Positions 38,341 to 45,873 of a stretch of 64,000 bases of DNA are shown here, in pieces. The DNA is from Adlercreutzia sp910585575. Lineage in GTDB: Bacteria; Actinomycetota; Coriobacteriia; Coriobacteriales; Eggerthellaceae. The stretch is from NCBI RefSeq assembly GCF_951801035.1, contig NZ_CATOKT010000005.1. One strand, given 5' to 3'. Position 1 is the stretch's first letter. Every line of letters begins with the position of its first letter. The notes under the pieces are model-generated. The model worked only from the letters and a program-made list of their open reading frames with translations. It did no database searches and was not told the DNA's origin. A program made the position numbers and the translations under genes.

Positions 38341-38487
38341 GCCTTCATTGTAGTGAGCCGTGGCTTACTCGACGAAACCGCTATGCACCCGTTCTCCCCG
38401 CGACAGCCCCTCGTTACGAAGGGGTAAGGGGATTTGAGACTGGGTTTCTGCAACTGGGCAAATAGCAGGCGAAGATGGATGTCTGTT

Positions 38488-38752
38488 TTTGGTCAAATAA
38501 CGGTCGAGGCGGGGCTTTTGTTTGAAATGAGACGACTAAGGTCGAAAATCGATCGAAGTTGATGCTTTGGTTCGCGTCACGATGGAAAATGCCGTCTAAT
38601 TGGCCTGTGTCTAAAAGCATGAATTACTCTGACCTGGGAAAATCGCAATTGTTAGCCATTAACTCGGCTGCAAAAGCCCCGCTTTGAAGCACTTTTGACC
38701 TTAAAACTCATTTTTCAAACAAAAGCCCCGCTTCGAAGGTAATTTGACCATA
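38488..38752. repeat. Inverted-repeat element built on a 30-bp motif (three copies)
   Basis: A 30-bp motif, CAAAAGCCCCGC plus a variable middle plus TTTGACC, occurs three times: inverted at 38491-38520 and direct at 38671-38700 and 38720-38749. The first and third share longer flanks (CTCATTT...CAAAC before the motif), so they act as inverted ends of an element of about 265 bases. No transposase or open frame is inside. A MITE-like or structured-RNA origin is possible. Confidence 0.75.
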
Positions 38753-38764
38753 AGGCAATAACAG

Positions 38765-38849
38765 CGCTCTTCTCGAAGCACCAATCTTCTTGAGACGACA
38801 ATCTTCTCGAGACGACCATCTTCTCGCGGCGATAATCTCCTCGAAACAG
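38765..38849. repeat. 17-bp tandem repeat, five copies
   Basis: Five consecutive 17-base units follow the pattern CAATCTTCTCGAGACGA. Units two and three differ at one base and the outer units are more degenerate. There are no spacers, so this is not CRISPR. It lies between the inverted-repeat element and the pyrC terminator. Confidence 0.8.
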
Positions 38850-38851
38850 AT

Positions 38852-38878
38852 ACGCCCCGAGCGGATTGCCCGGGGCGT
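38852..38878 (-). terminator. Hairpin downstream of pyrC
   Basis: ACGCCCCG and CGGGGCGT form an 8-bp stem with an 11-base loop, 78 bases past the pyrC stop. The T-tract on the minus strand is poor (ATCTGTTT), so termination may be weak. Confidence 0.5.
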
Positions 38879-38928
38879 GATGATGCCTGTAGATTTAGCG
38901 CTGCCAGCTTGCGCTCGATGGCGCTGTC

Positions 38929-38966
38929 TCTAGATAGTGCTTCCAGATAGTGCTTCTAAATAGTGC
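38929..38966. repeat. Triple 12-13-bp repeat over the pyrC stop codon
   Basis: On the coding strand GCACTATTTAGAA, GCACTATCTGGAA and GCACTATCTAGA follow each other directly. The first copy holds the pyrC stop codon. It looks like a local slippage duplication of the gene end. Confidence 0.7.
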
Positions 38967-40260
38967 CGCCGTCGACCACGACGCCGTCCTGCATGGTGGC
39001 GTAGCCGCCGACGTAGGTGTCGGTGGCGCGGCCCGTCAGCTTGGCGCCGATGAAGCCGGAGTTGTTGGCCTTCGAGTAGAAGTCGCCCACTTCAACGGTC
39101 CATTCGGCCTCGGGGTCGATGACGGTGAGGTCGGCCGTGCTGCCAGCCTCGATCTTCACCGGCTCCTGGCGCAGGATCTCGCGGGGTGCCACCGCCATGG
39201 CCTGCACCATGCGACCGTAGTCGATAACGCCGGCGCGCACCAGGTGGGTGAGCACCAGGGACAGCGAGGTTTCCAGGCCGGTCATGCCGAAGGGCGCCAG
39301 CTCGAACTCGCGGTCCTTCTCCCAGTCGGTATGGGGCGCGTGGTCGGTGACGATGGCGTCGATGATGCCGTTCTTCAGGCCCTCGATGAGCGCGGCGGCA
39401 TCCTCGGCGGTGCGCAGCGGCGGGTTCACCTTGAGCGCGGTCTGGTACTCGGCCGTGATATCGTCCTCGGTGAGGAACATGTGGTGCGGGGTTACCTCGC
39501 AGGTGACGGGCAGGCCCTCGGCCTTGGCCGCAGCCACCAGATCCAGGCCGCGCTTGGTGGTGATGTGCTGGATGTGCAGCGGGCAGCCGGTCAGGCGGCA
39601 CAGAGCGATGTCACGGGCAATTTCCAGCTCTTCGCCCTCGGCGGGCCAACCCACCATACCCAGACGGGTGCTGGCCACGCCCTCGTTCACCTGGCCGTCG
39701 CCCACCAGGGAATCATCCTGGCAGTGAGCCATGATAACGGTGTCGAACTGCTTGGCATAGTCCATGACGCGGCGCATCATACCGGCATCCTGGATGCCGT
39801 GACCGTCGTCGGTGAACACCGGCGCGCCGTGCAGGTACATGTCGCCCATGTCCGAGAGCACCTCGCCCTTGAGGTCCTTCGAGCAGGCACCGGAAACCAC
39901 CACGCGGCACTTCCCTACTGCAGCGGCGCGGGCCTTCACGTACTCCACGGCCACAGCGTCGTCCACCACCGGCGAGGTGTTGGGCATCGTACACACGGCG
40001 GTGAAGCCGCCATGGGCCGCTGCGCGCGTACCGGAGGCGATGTCCTCCTTCTGCTCCTGACCCGGATCGCGGAAGTGCACATGCAGGTCTACCAGGCCGG
40101 GTGTGATGATCTTGCCGGTCAGGTCGCGCTCCTCACCCTTCTCCATGGTGAGGTTGTGACCTACCTCGACGATCTTGCCATCGCGGATGAGAATGTCGGC
40201 TACCTCGTCAAGACCGATCTGCGGGTCGATCAGGTGTGCGTTCTTAAGCATCAATGCCAT
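38956..40260 (-). CDS. pyrC: Dihydroorotase
   Basis: Zinc amidohydrolase that cyclises carbamoyl-aspartate to dihydroorotate. The 434-residue, class I-type enzyme has the metal motif DLHVHFRDPGQE near residue 57 and the catalytic Asp segment VTDHAPHT near residue 308, with further metal ligands in between. ATG 40260 has AGGAGG 8 bases upstream, inside the end of pyrB, which it overlaps by 17 bases. It ends the pyrR-pyrB-pyrC operon. Confidence 0.95.
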   Translation of the reverse strand: MALMLKNAHLIDPQIGLDEVADILIRDGKIVEVGHNLTMEKGEERDLTGKIITPGLVDLHVHFRDPGQEQKEDIASGTRAAAHGGFTAVCTMPNTSPVVDDAVAVEYVKARAAAVGKCRVVVSGACSKDLKGEVLSDMGDMYLHGAPVFTDDGHGIQDAGMMRRVMDYAKQFDTVIMAHCQDDSLVGDGQVNEGVASTRLGMVGWPAEGEELEIARDIALCRLTGCPLHIQHITTKRGLDLVAAAKAEGLPVTCEVTPHHMFLTEDDITAEYQTALKVNPPLRTAEDAAALIEGLKNGIIDAIVTDHAPHTDWEKDREFELAPFGMTGLETSLSLVLTHLVRAGVIDYGRMVQAMAVAPREILRQEPVKIEAGSTADLTVIDPEAEWTVEVGDFYSKANNSGFIGAKLTGRATDTYVGGYATMQDGVVVDGGTI

Positions 40261-41188
40261 CGTTGCTACCTCCTAAGAGCAGATACAGGGCAGCCATGCG
40301 CACGAGCACGCCGGCGTAAACTTGATCGAGAATGATGGAGCGCTTCGGATGATCGGCCATGAAGCTGTCCAGCTCCACGCCGCGGTTGATGGGGCCCGGA
40401 TGGCAGATGGTGGCATCGGGTTTCATGAGGCGGTCGCGCTCCTGGGTGAGGCCGTAGAGCAGGTTGTACTCGCGCAGGTTCGGATAGGGCGCGCCCTCGA
40501 AGCGCTCGCGCTGGATGCGCAGCATGTACACCACGTCCAGCTCGGGCAGGGCCTCGTCGAAGTTGCTGGTCACGTGATCGGCACCGAGGATGTCGGGGCG
40601 GGCGGGCAAAAGCGTCGGCGGTGCGATGACCGTTACCTCGCAGCCCATGATCTTCAGCGCGGGAATGAGCGAGCCGCACACACGGGAGTGGCTGATGTCG
40701 CCCACGACGCCCACGTGCAGGCCATTGAGATCGCCCTTCTCCTCCCAGATGGAGTACAGGTCGAGCAGCGCCTGCGTGGGATGTTGATGCTTGCCGTCGC
40801 CGGCATCGATAACCGACACACCGGACACATCGGCGATCTTACGCGGCACGCCGGCCCAGCGGTCGCGCACCACGATGCAGTCGATCTTGTAGGAGCAGAG
40901 CGTCTTCACCGTGTCCACGAGGCTCTCGCCCTTTACCGTGGCCGTGGAGGAGCCGCCGAAGTTCAGCGAGTCGGCGGACAGGCGCTTCTCGGCAATCTCG
41001 AAGGAGGAGCGCGTACGGGTGGACGGCTCGTTGAACATGTTCACCACGGTGAAGCCCTTGAGCGTGGGCACCTTCTTGATGCGACGCTCGTTGACCTGCT
41101 TAAAGGTCTTCGCCGTTTCCAGAATGGTCATGATGTCATCGGCCGAGTACTCAGTGATGTCGATAAGATGCTTGTGATCGAAGGCCAT
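40244..41188 (-). CDS. pyrB: Aspartate carbamoyltransferase catalytic subunit
   Basis: Condenses carbamoyl phosphate with aspartate, the committed step of pyrimidine synthesis. The 314-residue enzyme has the carbamoyl-phosphate motif STRTRSSFE near residue 57, the HPTQALLDLYSI segment and the aspartate-loop region. No pyrI regulatory subunit is present, matching the pyrR-regulated Gram-positive type. It lies 3 bases after pyrR with GGAGGTG upstream of ATG 41188. Confidence 0.96.
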   Translation of the reverse strand: MAFDHKHLIDITEYSADDIMTILETAKTFKQVNERRIKKVPTLKGFTVVNMFNEPSTRTRSSFEIAEKRLSADSLNFGGSSTATVKGESLVDTVKTLCSYKIDCIVVRDRWAGVPRKIADVSGVSVIDAGDGKHQHPTQALLDLYSIWEEKGDLNGLHVGVVGDISHSRVCGSLIPALKIMGCEVTVIAPPTLLPARPDILGADHVTSNFDEALPELDVVYMLRIQRERFEGAPYPNLREYNLLYGLTQERDRLMKPDATICHPGPINRGVELDSFMADHPKRSIILDQVYAGVLVRMAALYLLLGGSNDGIDA

Positions 41189-41191
41189 GCC

Positions 41192-41788
41192 CTATTCACC
41201 TCCATTGTTCTTGAGGGCGGCGGCGCCGGCGCGCTGGCCCGGCTCGATGTCGAGAATTTCCACGGCGGAGACGCCGTCAACCTCTTCGAGGAACAGGCGC
41301 ACGTTCTCGCTGGAGGAGGAGGGCACGTTCTTGCCGACGAAATCGGCGCGAATGGGCAGCTCGCGATGGCCGCGGTCGACCAGTACGGCCAGCTCGACGG
41401 CGGCGGGGCGCCCGATGTCCATGAGGGCGTCGAGGGCGGCGCGAATGGTGCGGCCCGTGTACAGCACATCGTCGACCAGGACGACTACCTTGCCGTCGAT
41501 GGAGAACGGGATGTCGGTGGAGTGAACCTCCGGGGCAAAATGGGTGGCGAAATCGTCGCGGTAGAAGCTGATATCCAGCTTGCCGAGGGGCACCTCCACC
41601 CCTTCGATTTCCTGAATCTTGTGGGCCAGCATCTTTGCCAGAAGATCGCCGCGGGTCACAATGCCCACGAGCGCGATGTTCTCGGCCCCCTTGTTGGCCT
41701 CGAGGATCTGGTGCGCCATACGCGTCACCGCTCGCTCGATGTCGTCTGCATCCATGCAGATCGACTTGACCTTGCTCTCGTCGTTCAT
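41192..41788 (-). CDS. pyrR: Bifunctional pyr operon attenuator/uracil phosphoribosyltransferase PyrR
   Basis: RNA-binding regulator that, with UMP, stabilises anti-antiterminator structures in pyr leaders. Many homologues also have uracil phosphoribosyltransferase activity. The 198-residue protein has the PRPP-binding motif VVVLVDDVLYTGRTIRAAL near residue 105. A C-terminal tail of about 20 residues is extra. ATG 41788 has AAGGGAG 5 bases upstream and is preferred to an earlier codon two residues up. It heads its own PyrR-attenuated operon and should also control carA-carB-pyrK-pyrD-pyrF. Confidence 0.95.
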   Translation of the reverse strand: MNDESKVKSICMDADDIERAVTRMAHQILEANKGAENIALVGIVTRGDLLAKMLAHKIQEIEGVEVPLGKLDISFYRDDFATHFAPEVHSTDIPFSIDGKVVVLVDDVLYTGRTIRAALDALMDIGRPAAVELAVLVDRGHRELPIRADFVGKNVPSSSSENVRLFLEEVDGVSAVEILDIEPGQRAGAAALKNNGGE

Positions 41789-41878
41789 ACACACTCCCTT
41801 CGTTCAAGGATCGTGCGTACAGACTAGTGCCGGGAAGCCGCGCCGAGTTTTCACGACTCCCTCTTGCCGTCGCAGGGC

Positions 41879-41911
41879 AAAAAATAAAGCCCTGTCGACT
41901 GACAAAGGCTT
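41879..41911 (-). terminator. Attenuator terminator in the pyrR leader
   Basis: On the minus strand AAGCC-T-TTGTC and GACAG-GGCTT (41887-41911) form a 10-bp stem with one bulge and a 4-base loop, followed by TTATTTTTT. It lies between the PyrR-type site and pyrR, 91 bases before its ATG. Confidence 0.82.
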
Positions 41912-41971
41912 CTGCTTCTTCGCGCTTTGCGCCTGCGTGAACCGTGGGCGTTCAGTGCGCTGATGTAGTTA

Positions 41972-42003
41972 CCTTGTCGGCCTCTCTGTACCGCATTTAA
42001 AGG
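41972..42003 (-). promoter_or_regulatory. PyrR-binding RNA site in the pyrR leader
   Basis: The transcript has CCTTTAAATG, stem CGGT...GCCG with loop ACAGAGAG, and then ACAAGG, which matches the PyrR binding-loop layout closely. It is the counterpart of 34090-34122 in front of carA. Confidence 0.85.
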
Positions 42004-42011
42004 ACGTGCTC

Positions 42012-42040
42012 AATATAGGACGCGCAACGATGACTTGCAA
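42012..42040 (-). promoter_or_regulatory. pyrR operon promoter
   Basis: TTGCAA (42035-42040) and TATATT (42012-42017) lie 17 bases apart on the minus strand. The expected start, at about 42005, falls just before the PyrR-binding segment, so the leader begins directly with regulatory RNA. Confidence 0.7.
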
Positions 42041-42109
42041 CCCCCATAAATGAAATATTCAATTATTTCCGCGAACGGGCACGGCGGAAAACATAGGCAA
42101 GGCCCCAAA

Positions 42110-42146
42110 ACAACAAAACGGGCCTGGCAGTTACCTACCAGGCCCG
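42110..42146 (-). terminator. Rho-independent terminator after rubrerythrin
   Basis: On the minus strand CGGGCCTGG and CCAGGCCCG (42119-42127 and 42138-42146) form a perfect 9-bp stem with a 10-base loop, followed by TTTTGTTG. It lies 49 bases past the rubrerythrin stop. Confidence 0.85.
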
Positions 42147-42195
42147 CTGTATCAACAGAGCTTGTTCGTCTAGTTAGGACGAACGGAACAATCAC

Positions 42196-42735
42196 TTAGT
42201 AGTTCTCGGCACGAATCTCGAAGTGACCCTGGGGATGATCGCACACGGGGCAGCGCTCCGGCGGCTCGGTGCCGATATGGATATGGCCGCACACGGTGCA
42301 CACCCACACCTTGACCTCGTTGCGACGGAAGACCTCGTCGTTGTTGATGCGATCCATCAACGCCTGGAAGCGCTCCTCGTGAGTAAGCTCGATCTTCGCC
42401 AGCATCTCGAACCAGTTGGCCAGGTCAACGAAGCCCTCCTCGCGAGCGTCGGCAGCGAACTTCTGATAGGCATCAACGCCCTCAGCTTCCTCGGAGGCCT
42501 TGGCGGCCTTCAGATTGTCCATGGTATGCGGCACAGCGCCGTCATGCAGCTTCTTGAACAGCAGCTTGGCATGATGCAGCTCGTTGCCGGCGGTCTCGTT
42601 GAAGATCTCAGAGATCTGCGTGTAGCCGTCCTTAGCAGCCTGCTGGCCATAGAAGGTGTACTCGCAATAGGCACGGCACTCCAAGTCGAGGGCCGCCTCA
42701 ATGTTCTTCCAGGACTGGGAATCTTTCAGCTCCAT
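42196..42735 (-). CDS. Rubrerythrin
   Basis: Non-haem di-iron peroxidase that removes hydrogen peroxide in anaerobes. The 179-residue protein has the ferritin-like four-helix domain with ECRAYCEY and ExxH motifs (GNELHHAK, LTHEERF) and a C-terminal rubredoxin-like Fe(Cys)4 domain (CTVCGH and CPVCDH). ATG 42735 has AAAGGAG about 9 bases upstream. It stands alone with its own terminator, and is an indicator of an anaerobic host that meets oxygen stress. Confidence 0.94.
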   Translation of the reverse strand: MELKDSQSWKNIEAALDLECRAYCEYTFYGQQAAKDGYTQISEIFNETAGNELHHAKLLFKKLHDGAVPHTMDNLKAAKASEEAEGVDAYQKFAADAREEGFVDLANWFEMLAKIELTHEERFQALMDRINNDEVFRRNEVKVWVCTVCGHIHIGTEPPERCPVCDHPQGHFEIRAENY

Positions 42736-42883
42736 CGGTCCACTCCTTTCAGGGCGCGGTCATAGGGGCTGCGCCAGTTGACTGACTCCATACTGAACCG
42801 ATTTGATGACTTGATTCCTCAGAAAGAAAACCAGAAACCCCAACGTTACCAAACGTTAGAAAACCCGATACGTAATATAGCAA

Positions 42884-42909
42884 GAGGGCCGCCCAAACGG
42901 ACGGCCCTC
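42884..42909. terminator. Hairpin between the cytochrome and rubrerythrin genes
   Basis: GAGGGCCG and CGGCCCTC form a perfect 8-bp stem with a 10-base loop, 27 bases past the cytochrome stop. The following minus-strand sequence (TTGCTATATT) is only moderately T-rich. Confidence 0.6.
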
Positions 42910-42935
42910 AAGGAAAAGCATTGGTCAGTTAAGAC

Positions 42936-43667
42936 CTATTCGCCCTCCTGCACCTGCTTCAACAGCGTCTTGTTCTCGGCGGCGGTGATCCAGCCGTCGG
43001 GAATCTCAGCATCGTTGTGGCAGCTGGAGCAGTAGTTCACCGACGCGCGGTGAGCCTTGTGGCACTCGCTGCACTCGACGGTGCCATGCTGGGCCACATG
43101 GGGGTTGCGCTTCATGTCGGACGTGGCCTTGGCCAGATCGTCGCGGGTCATGTTGTGGCAGGCCTCGTTGAGGCAGAACTCGTCGGCCGGAATGCCGCGA
43201 GCCTCGGTGAGCTCGGCCAGGGTGCGCTCGGGCGGCACCATCAGGCCCGTCTGGGTATGCCAGACCTCGTAGTTACCGGAGATCCAGGACATGCCCTCGG
43301 AAATCTGCTCGCTCAGAGTAGGAACATGGCAGGACAGGCAGGTGTCACCGTTCTGAGCGCGATGCAGCGGAGCCATCATAGCGCTGGCGTTGGTGACCTC
43401 GTTGCCCCACTTGTCGGTGGAAGCCATATCGACCTCAGCCTCGTAGGTGGGCAGATAGGCATCCATGGGGGTGTGGCAAATGGCGTTGCAGAAGCTGGGC
43501 TGCTCATGCCAGACCCAGAAACCGGCGCCGGCCACCACTACGACGGCGACAACAACGCCGACGATGATGGGCCACTTCTTCTTGCCCTTTTTCTTTGCCT
43601 TGGGAGCCTGCTCCGCGGCCGCAGCGGTATCGGGAGCAGCTACCTCGGCCTTCTCTTCTTCCGTCAT
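42936..43667 (-). CDS. Membrane-anchored multihaem c-type cytochrome (NapC/NrfH-like)
   Basis: A 243-residue protein with a charged cytoplasmic N-terminus, one membrane helix at about residues 34-56 and a periplasmic-side domain with haem-binding motifs. Three are canonical CxxCH (CLSCH, CSECH, CSSCH). CNAICH is CX3CH, and CLNEACH is CX4CH. Up to five haems are therefore possible, two with non-standard spacing. It probably passes electrons from menaquinol to a soluble reductase, but no reductase gene is adjacent. The Tat flavoprotein at 5586 is the kind of partner it might have. ATG 43667 follows GAAGGATGG. A longer in-frame reading is the 5' leader. Confidence 0.87.
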   Translation of the reverse strand: MTEEEKAEVAAPDTAAAAEQAPKAKKKGKKKWPIIVGVVVAVVVVAGAGFWVWHEQPSFCNAICHTPMDAYLPTYEAEVDMASTDKWGNEVTNASAMMAPLHRAQNGDTCLSCHVPTLSEQISEGMSWISGNYEVWHTQTGLMVPPERTLAELTEARGIPADEFCLNEACHNMTRDDLAKATSDMKRNPHVAQHGTVECSECHKAHRASVNYCSSCHNDAEIPDGWITAAENKTLLKQVQEGE

Positions 43668-44011
43668 ACATCCATCCTTCCAGCTTGGGACTTCAGACGC
43701 CATCGCGCCTCCTTCTTGCGAGGCAGTCGGATCGGCCCTCCCCAGCAGATCCGCCACCAAGGGATTTGCTTGCACGCATAAAAGCCCTTGGATGTGCCTC
43801 GAACCTATAATAACTGAATTTCCATAAAAGGTCAGCAGAAACGTCACCCATTAGGGCGATTTTTCCCTTAAATCAGAACCTTGTTCGGCAAACGGTTCTG
43901 AGAGGCTTGTATTTAATTGTTCATCCCGGCGCAATTGACATATCGTCGCAAAAAGAATGGACCCCGTCGAAACGGGGCCCATGGGTAACACTCTAGCGCA
44001 GAAAATGCGCG
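43668..44011. other. 344-base gap holding the cytochrome promoter and the acyl-CoA synthetase terminator
   Basis: No gene is supported here. On the minus strand CTGACC (43830-43835) and TATTAT (43807-43812), 17 bases apart, form a credible promoter for the cytochrome, giving a leader of about 130 bases. The left part of the gap is that leader. The right part ends in the terminator listed separately. Confidence 0.5.
43950..43977 (-). terminator. Terminator after acyl-CoA synthetase 1
   Basis: CCCCGT-TTCG-ACGGGG (43962-43977) followed after 7 bases by five T on the minus strand, 34 bases past the synthetase stop. It closes the 2-oxoacid oxidoreductase cluster. Confidence 0.65.
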
Positions 44012-45685
44012 TTAGTCCATCACACCGTCGGTTTGACGGATCAGCTTGCGCTTGATTTTACCGCCGATGGTCTTGGGCAGCTCGTCGGTGTACTCGATGA
44101 TGCGCGGGTACTTATAGGGAGCCGTGGTCTTCTTCACGTGCTCCTGCAGCTCGCGCGTGAGCGCCTCGGTGCCCTCGTAGCCCTTGGCCAGCACCACGGT
44201 GGCCTTCACCACTTTGCCTCGGATGGGGTCGGGGGCGGCCGTTACGGCGCACTCGATAACGGCCGGGTGCTCCACCAGGGCGCTCTCCACTTCGAAAGGT
44301 CCGATGCGGTAGCCGGAGCACTTGATGACGTCGTCGTCGCGACCCACAAAGAAGCAGTAGCCGTCGGAGTCGCGCCATGCCAGGTCGTGAAGGTTGTAGT
44401 ACTCCCCTCCCACGGCCTCTTCCGTACGCTCGGGGTTCTTGTAGTAGCCCACGAACAAACCGGGAGGATAGGCCTCCTTCAGGCCGGTAACGCAAATAGC
44501 GCCCTCTTCGCCGTCCTCCACCTCGCGACCATCGTCGTCGAGCAGCTTCACGTTGAGCAGCGGCGACGGCTTGCCCATGGATCCGGGGCGCGGCTCGAGC
44601 CACGGGAAGGTGGCCAGCAGCACCGGGCCCTCCGTCTGGCCGAAGCCCTCGCGGATCTTCTTGCCCGTCAGGCGCTCCCACTGAATGGTCACCTCGGCGT
44701 TCAGCGGCTCGCCGGCCGTGGCGAAGTTCTTCACGCTGGACAGATCGTAGGACTCTACGTCCTCCTGGAGCATGAAGCGGTACATGGTGGGCGGCGCGCA
44801 GAACGTGGAGAGCTGGTAGTCCTGGATCTTCTGCAGCAGCTTCGTGGGCACGAATTTATCCATGTCGTAGGCGAAGATGGTGGCGCCGGAAATCCACTGT
44901 CCGTAGATCTTGCCCCAGCCGAACTTAGCCCAACCGGAATCGGTGACGGTCATATGCAGCTCGTTCTCGCGCACCTGCTGCCAGTACCTGGCCGTGATGA
45001 TATGTCCCAGCGGATGGGCGAAGTTGTGCTCCACCGCCTTGGGGTTACCTGTGGTGCCGCTGGTGAAGTACATGAGCATGATGTCCTTCGAGGTGACGCC
45101 GGCCTCGCCCGTGGGACGCTCGAAGGTGTCGGGGAACCCGGCGATGAGTTGGTCGAAATCGATCCAGCCCTCGCGGGAGCCGTCCACAATGAACTTCGCC
45201 AAAATGGAGGGGCACTCGGGCATGGCCTGCTCTACTTGGCTGCACACGTAGTCGTCGTTCACGGCCACAATAGCCTTCACATCGGCACTGTTCACGCGAT
45301 AGGCCACGTCCTTCTTCGTCAGCTGCAGCGACGCCGGAATGATGGTGGCACCCAGCTTGCACAGGGCCACGGCGCACACCCAGTACTCCCAGCGACGGCG
45401 CAGGATGCACATGACCACGTCGCCTTTGCCGATGCCTAGATCGGCGAAGGCGTTGGCGGCCTGGTTGGACAGCTTCTTGATGTCGGTGAAGGTGAAAACG
45501 CGCTCTTCGCCGGCGTCGTTGCACCACAGCAGGGCGCGCTTATCGGGCTCTACCTCGGCCCACTCGTCTACCACGTCGAAGCCGAAGTTGAAGGCCTCCG
45601 GCACTTCGATCTTGAAGTTCTCCGCAAAGTCCTCGTAGGAGTCGAATTCGATCCTGGGGCAGTACTTCTTCAAAACGTGATCCAT
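44012..45685 (-). CDS. AMP-forming acyl-CoA synthetase (medium-chain/aryl type)
   Basis: ANL-superfamily acyl-CoA ligase that forms acyl-adenylate and then acyl-CoA, 557 residues. It has the P-loop-like motif YFTSGTTGNPKAV near residue 205, FGQTEG, YYNLHDLAWRDSDGYCFFVGRDDD, and the catalytic Lys in GGKIKRKLIR at the C-terminus. It resembles medium-chain acyl-CoA synthetases more than acetyl-CoA synthetase. ATG 45685 follows GAGAG. An in-frame upstream reading is the 102-bp repeat, not protein. It is the last gene of the cluster, after an XRE-cupin regulator. The true acyl group may come from the neighbouring 2-oxoacid oxidoreductase. Confidence 0.9.
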   Translation of the reverse strand: MDHVLKKYCPRIEFDSYEDFAENFKIEVPEAFNFGFDVVDEWAEVEPDKRALLWCNDAGEERVFTFTDIKKLSNQAANAFADLGIGKGDVVMCILRRRWEYWVCAVALCKLGATIIPASLQLTKKDVAYRVNSADVKAIVAVNDDYVCSQVEQAMPECPSILAKFIVDGSREGWIDFDQLIAGFPDTFERPTGEAGVTSKDIMLMYFTSGTTGNPKAVEHNFAHPLGHIITARYWQQVRENELHMTVTDSGWAKFGWGKIYGQWISGATIFAYDMDKFVPTKLLQKIQDYQLSTFCAPPTMYRFMLQEDVESYDLSSVKNFATAGEPLNAEVTIQWERLTGKKIREGFGQTEGPVLLATFPWLEPRPGSMGKPSPLLNVKLLDDDGREVEDGEEGAICVTGLKEAYPPGLFVGYYKNPERTEEAVGGEYYNLHDLAWRDSDGYCFFVGRDDDVIKCSGYRIGPFEVESALVEHPAVIECAVTAAPDPIRGKVVKATVVLAKGYEGTEALTRELQEHVKKTTAPYKYPRIIEYTDELPKTIGGKIKRKLIRQTDGVMD

Positions 45686-45722
45686 GATGCTCTCTTTGTC
45701 TTCCTTGCTTGTCCGCGCCGTG

Positions 45723-45824
45723 CCACCGGGTATTCCAATTCGCTCAGACAGTCCTCGCTTTGTGAAAATGTCCACTGGACATTTTCAGTCGCTGCGGAAC
45801 TCGCTCGGTTGAAACACCCGGTGT
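45723..45824 (-). repeat. 102-bp dispersed repeat, copy 2, with central perfect hairpin
   Basis: Reverse-orientation copy of 13679-13780, with the same length and the same ends. Its 25-base palindrome at 45763-45787 has different arm sequence but perfect pairing. It lies between the XRE-cupin regulator and the acyl-CoA synthetase. Confidence 0.85.
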
Positions 45825-45873
45825 CACGGCGCTGCTCTTACAACTGTGAAAGATTCCCTTGGCTGGGAGAGTT

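Noticed and set aside
38765..38849. Possible CRISPR array
   Set aside because: The 17-bp units are directly adjacent without spacers, and no cas genes are in the window.
44012..45685. Calling the synthetase acetyl-CoA synthetase (acsA)
   Set aside because: Its length and motifs fit the broader medium-chain/aryl acyl-CoA ligase group, and the neighbouring 2-oxoacid oxidoreductase does not define the acyl group.
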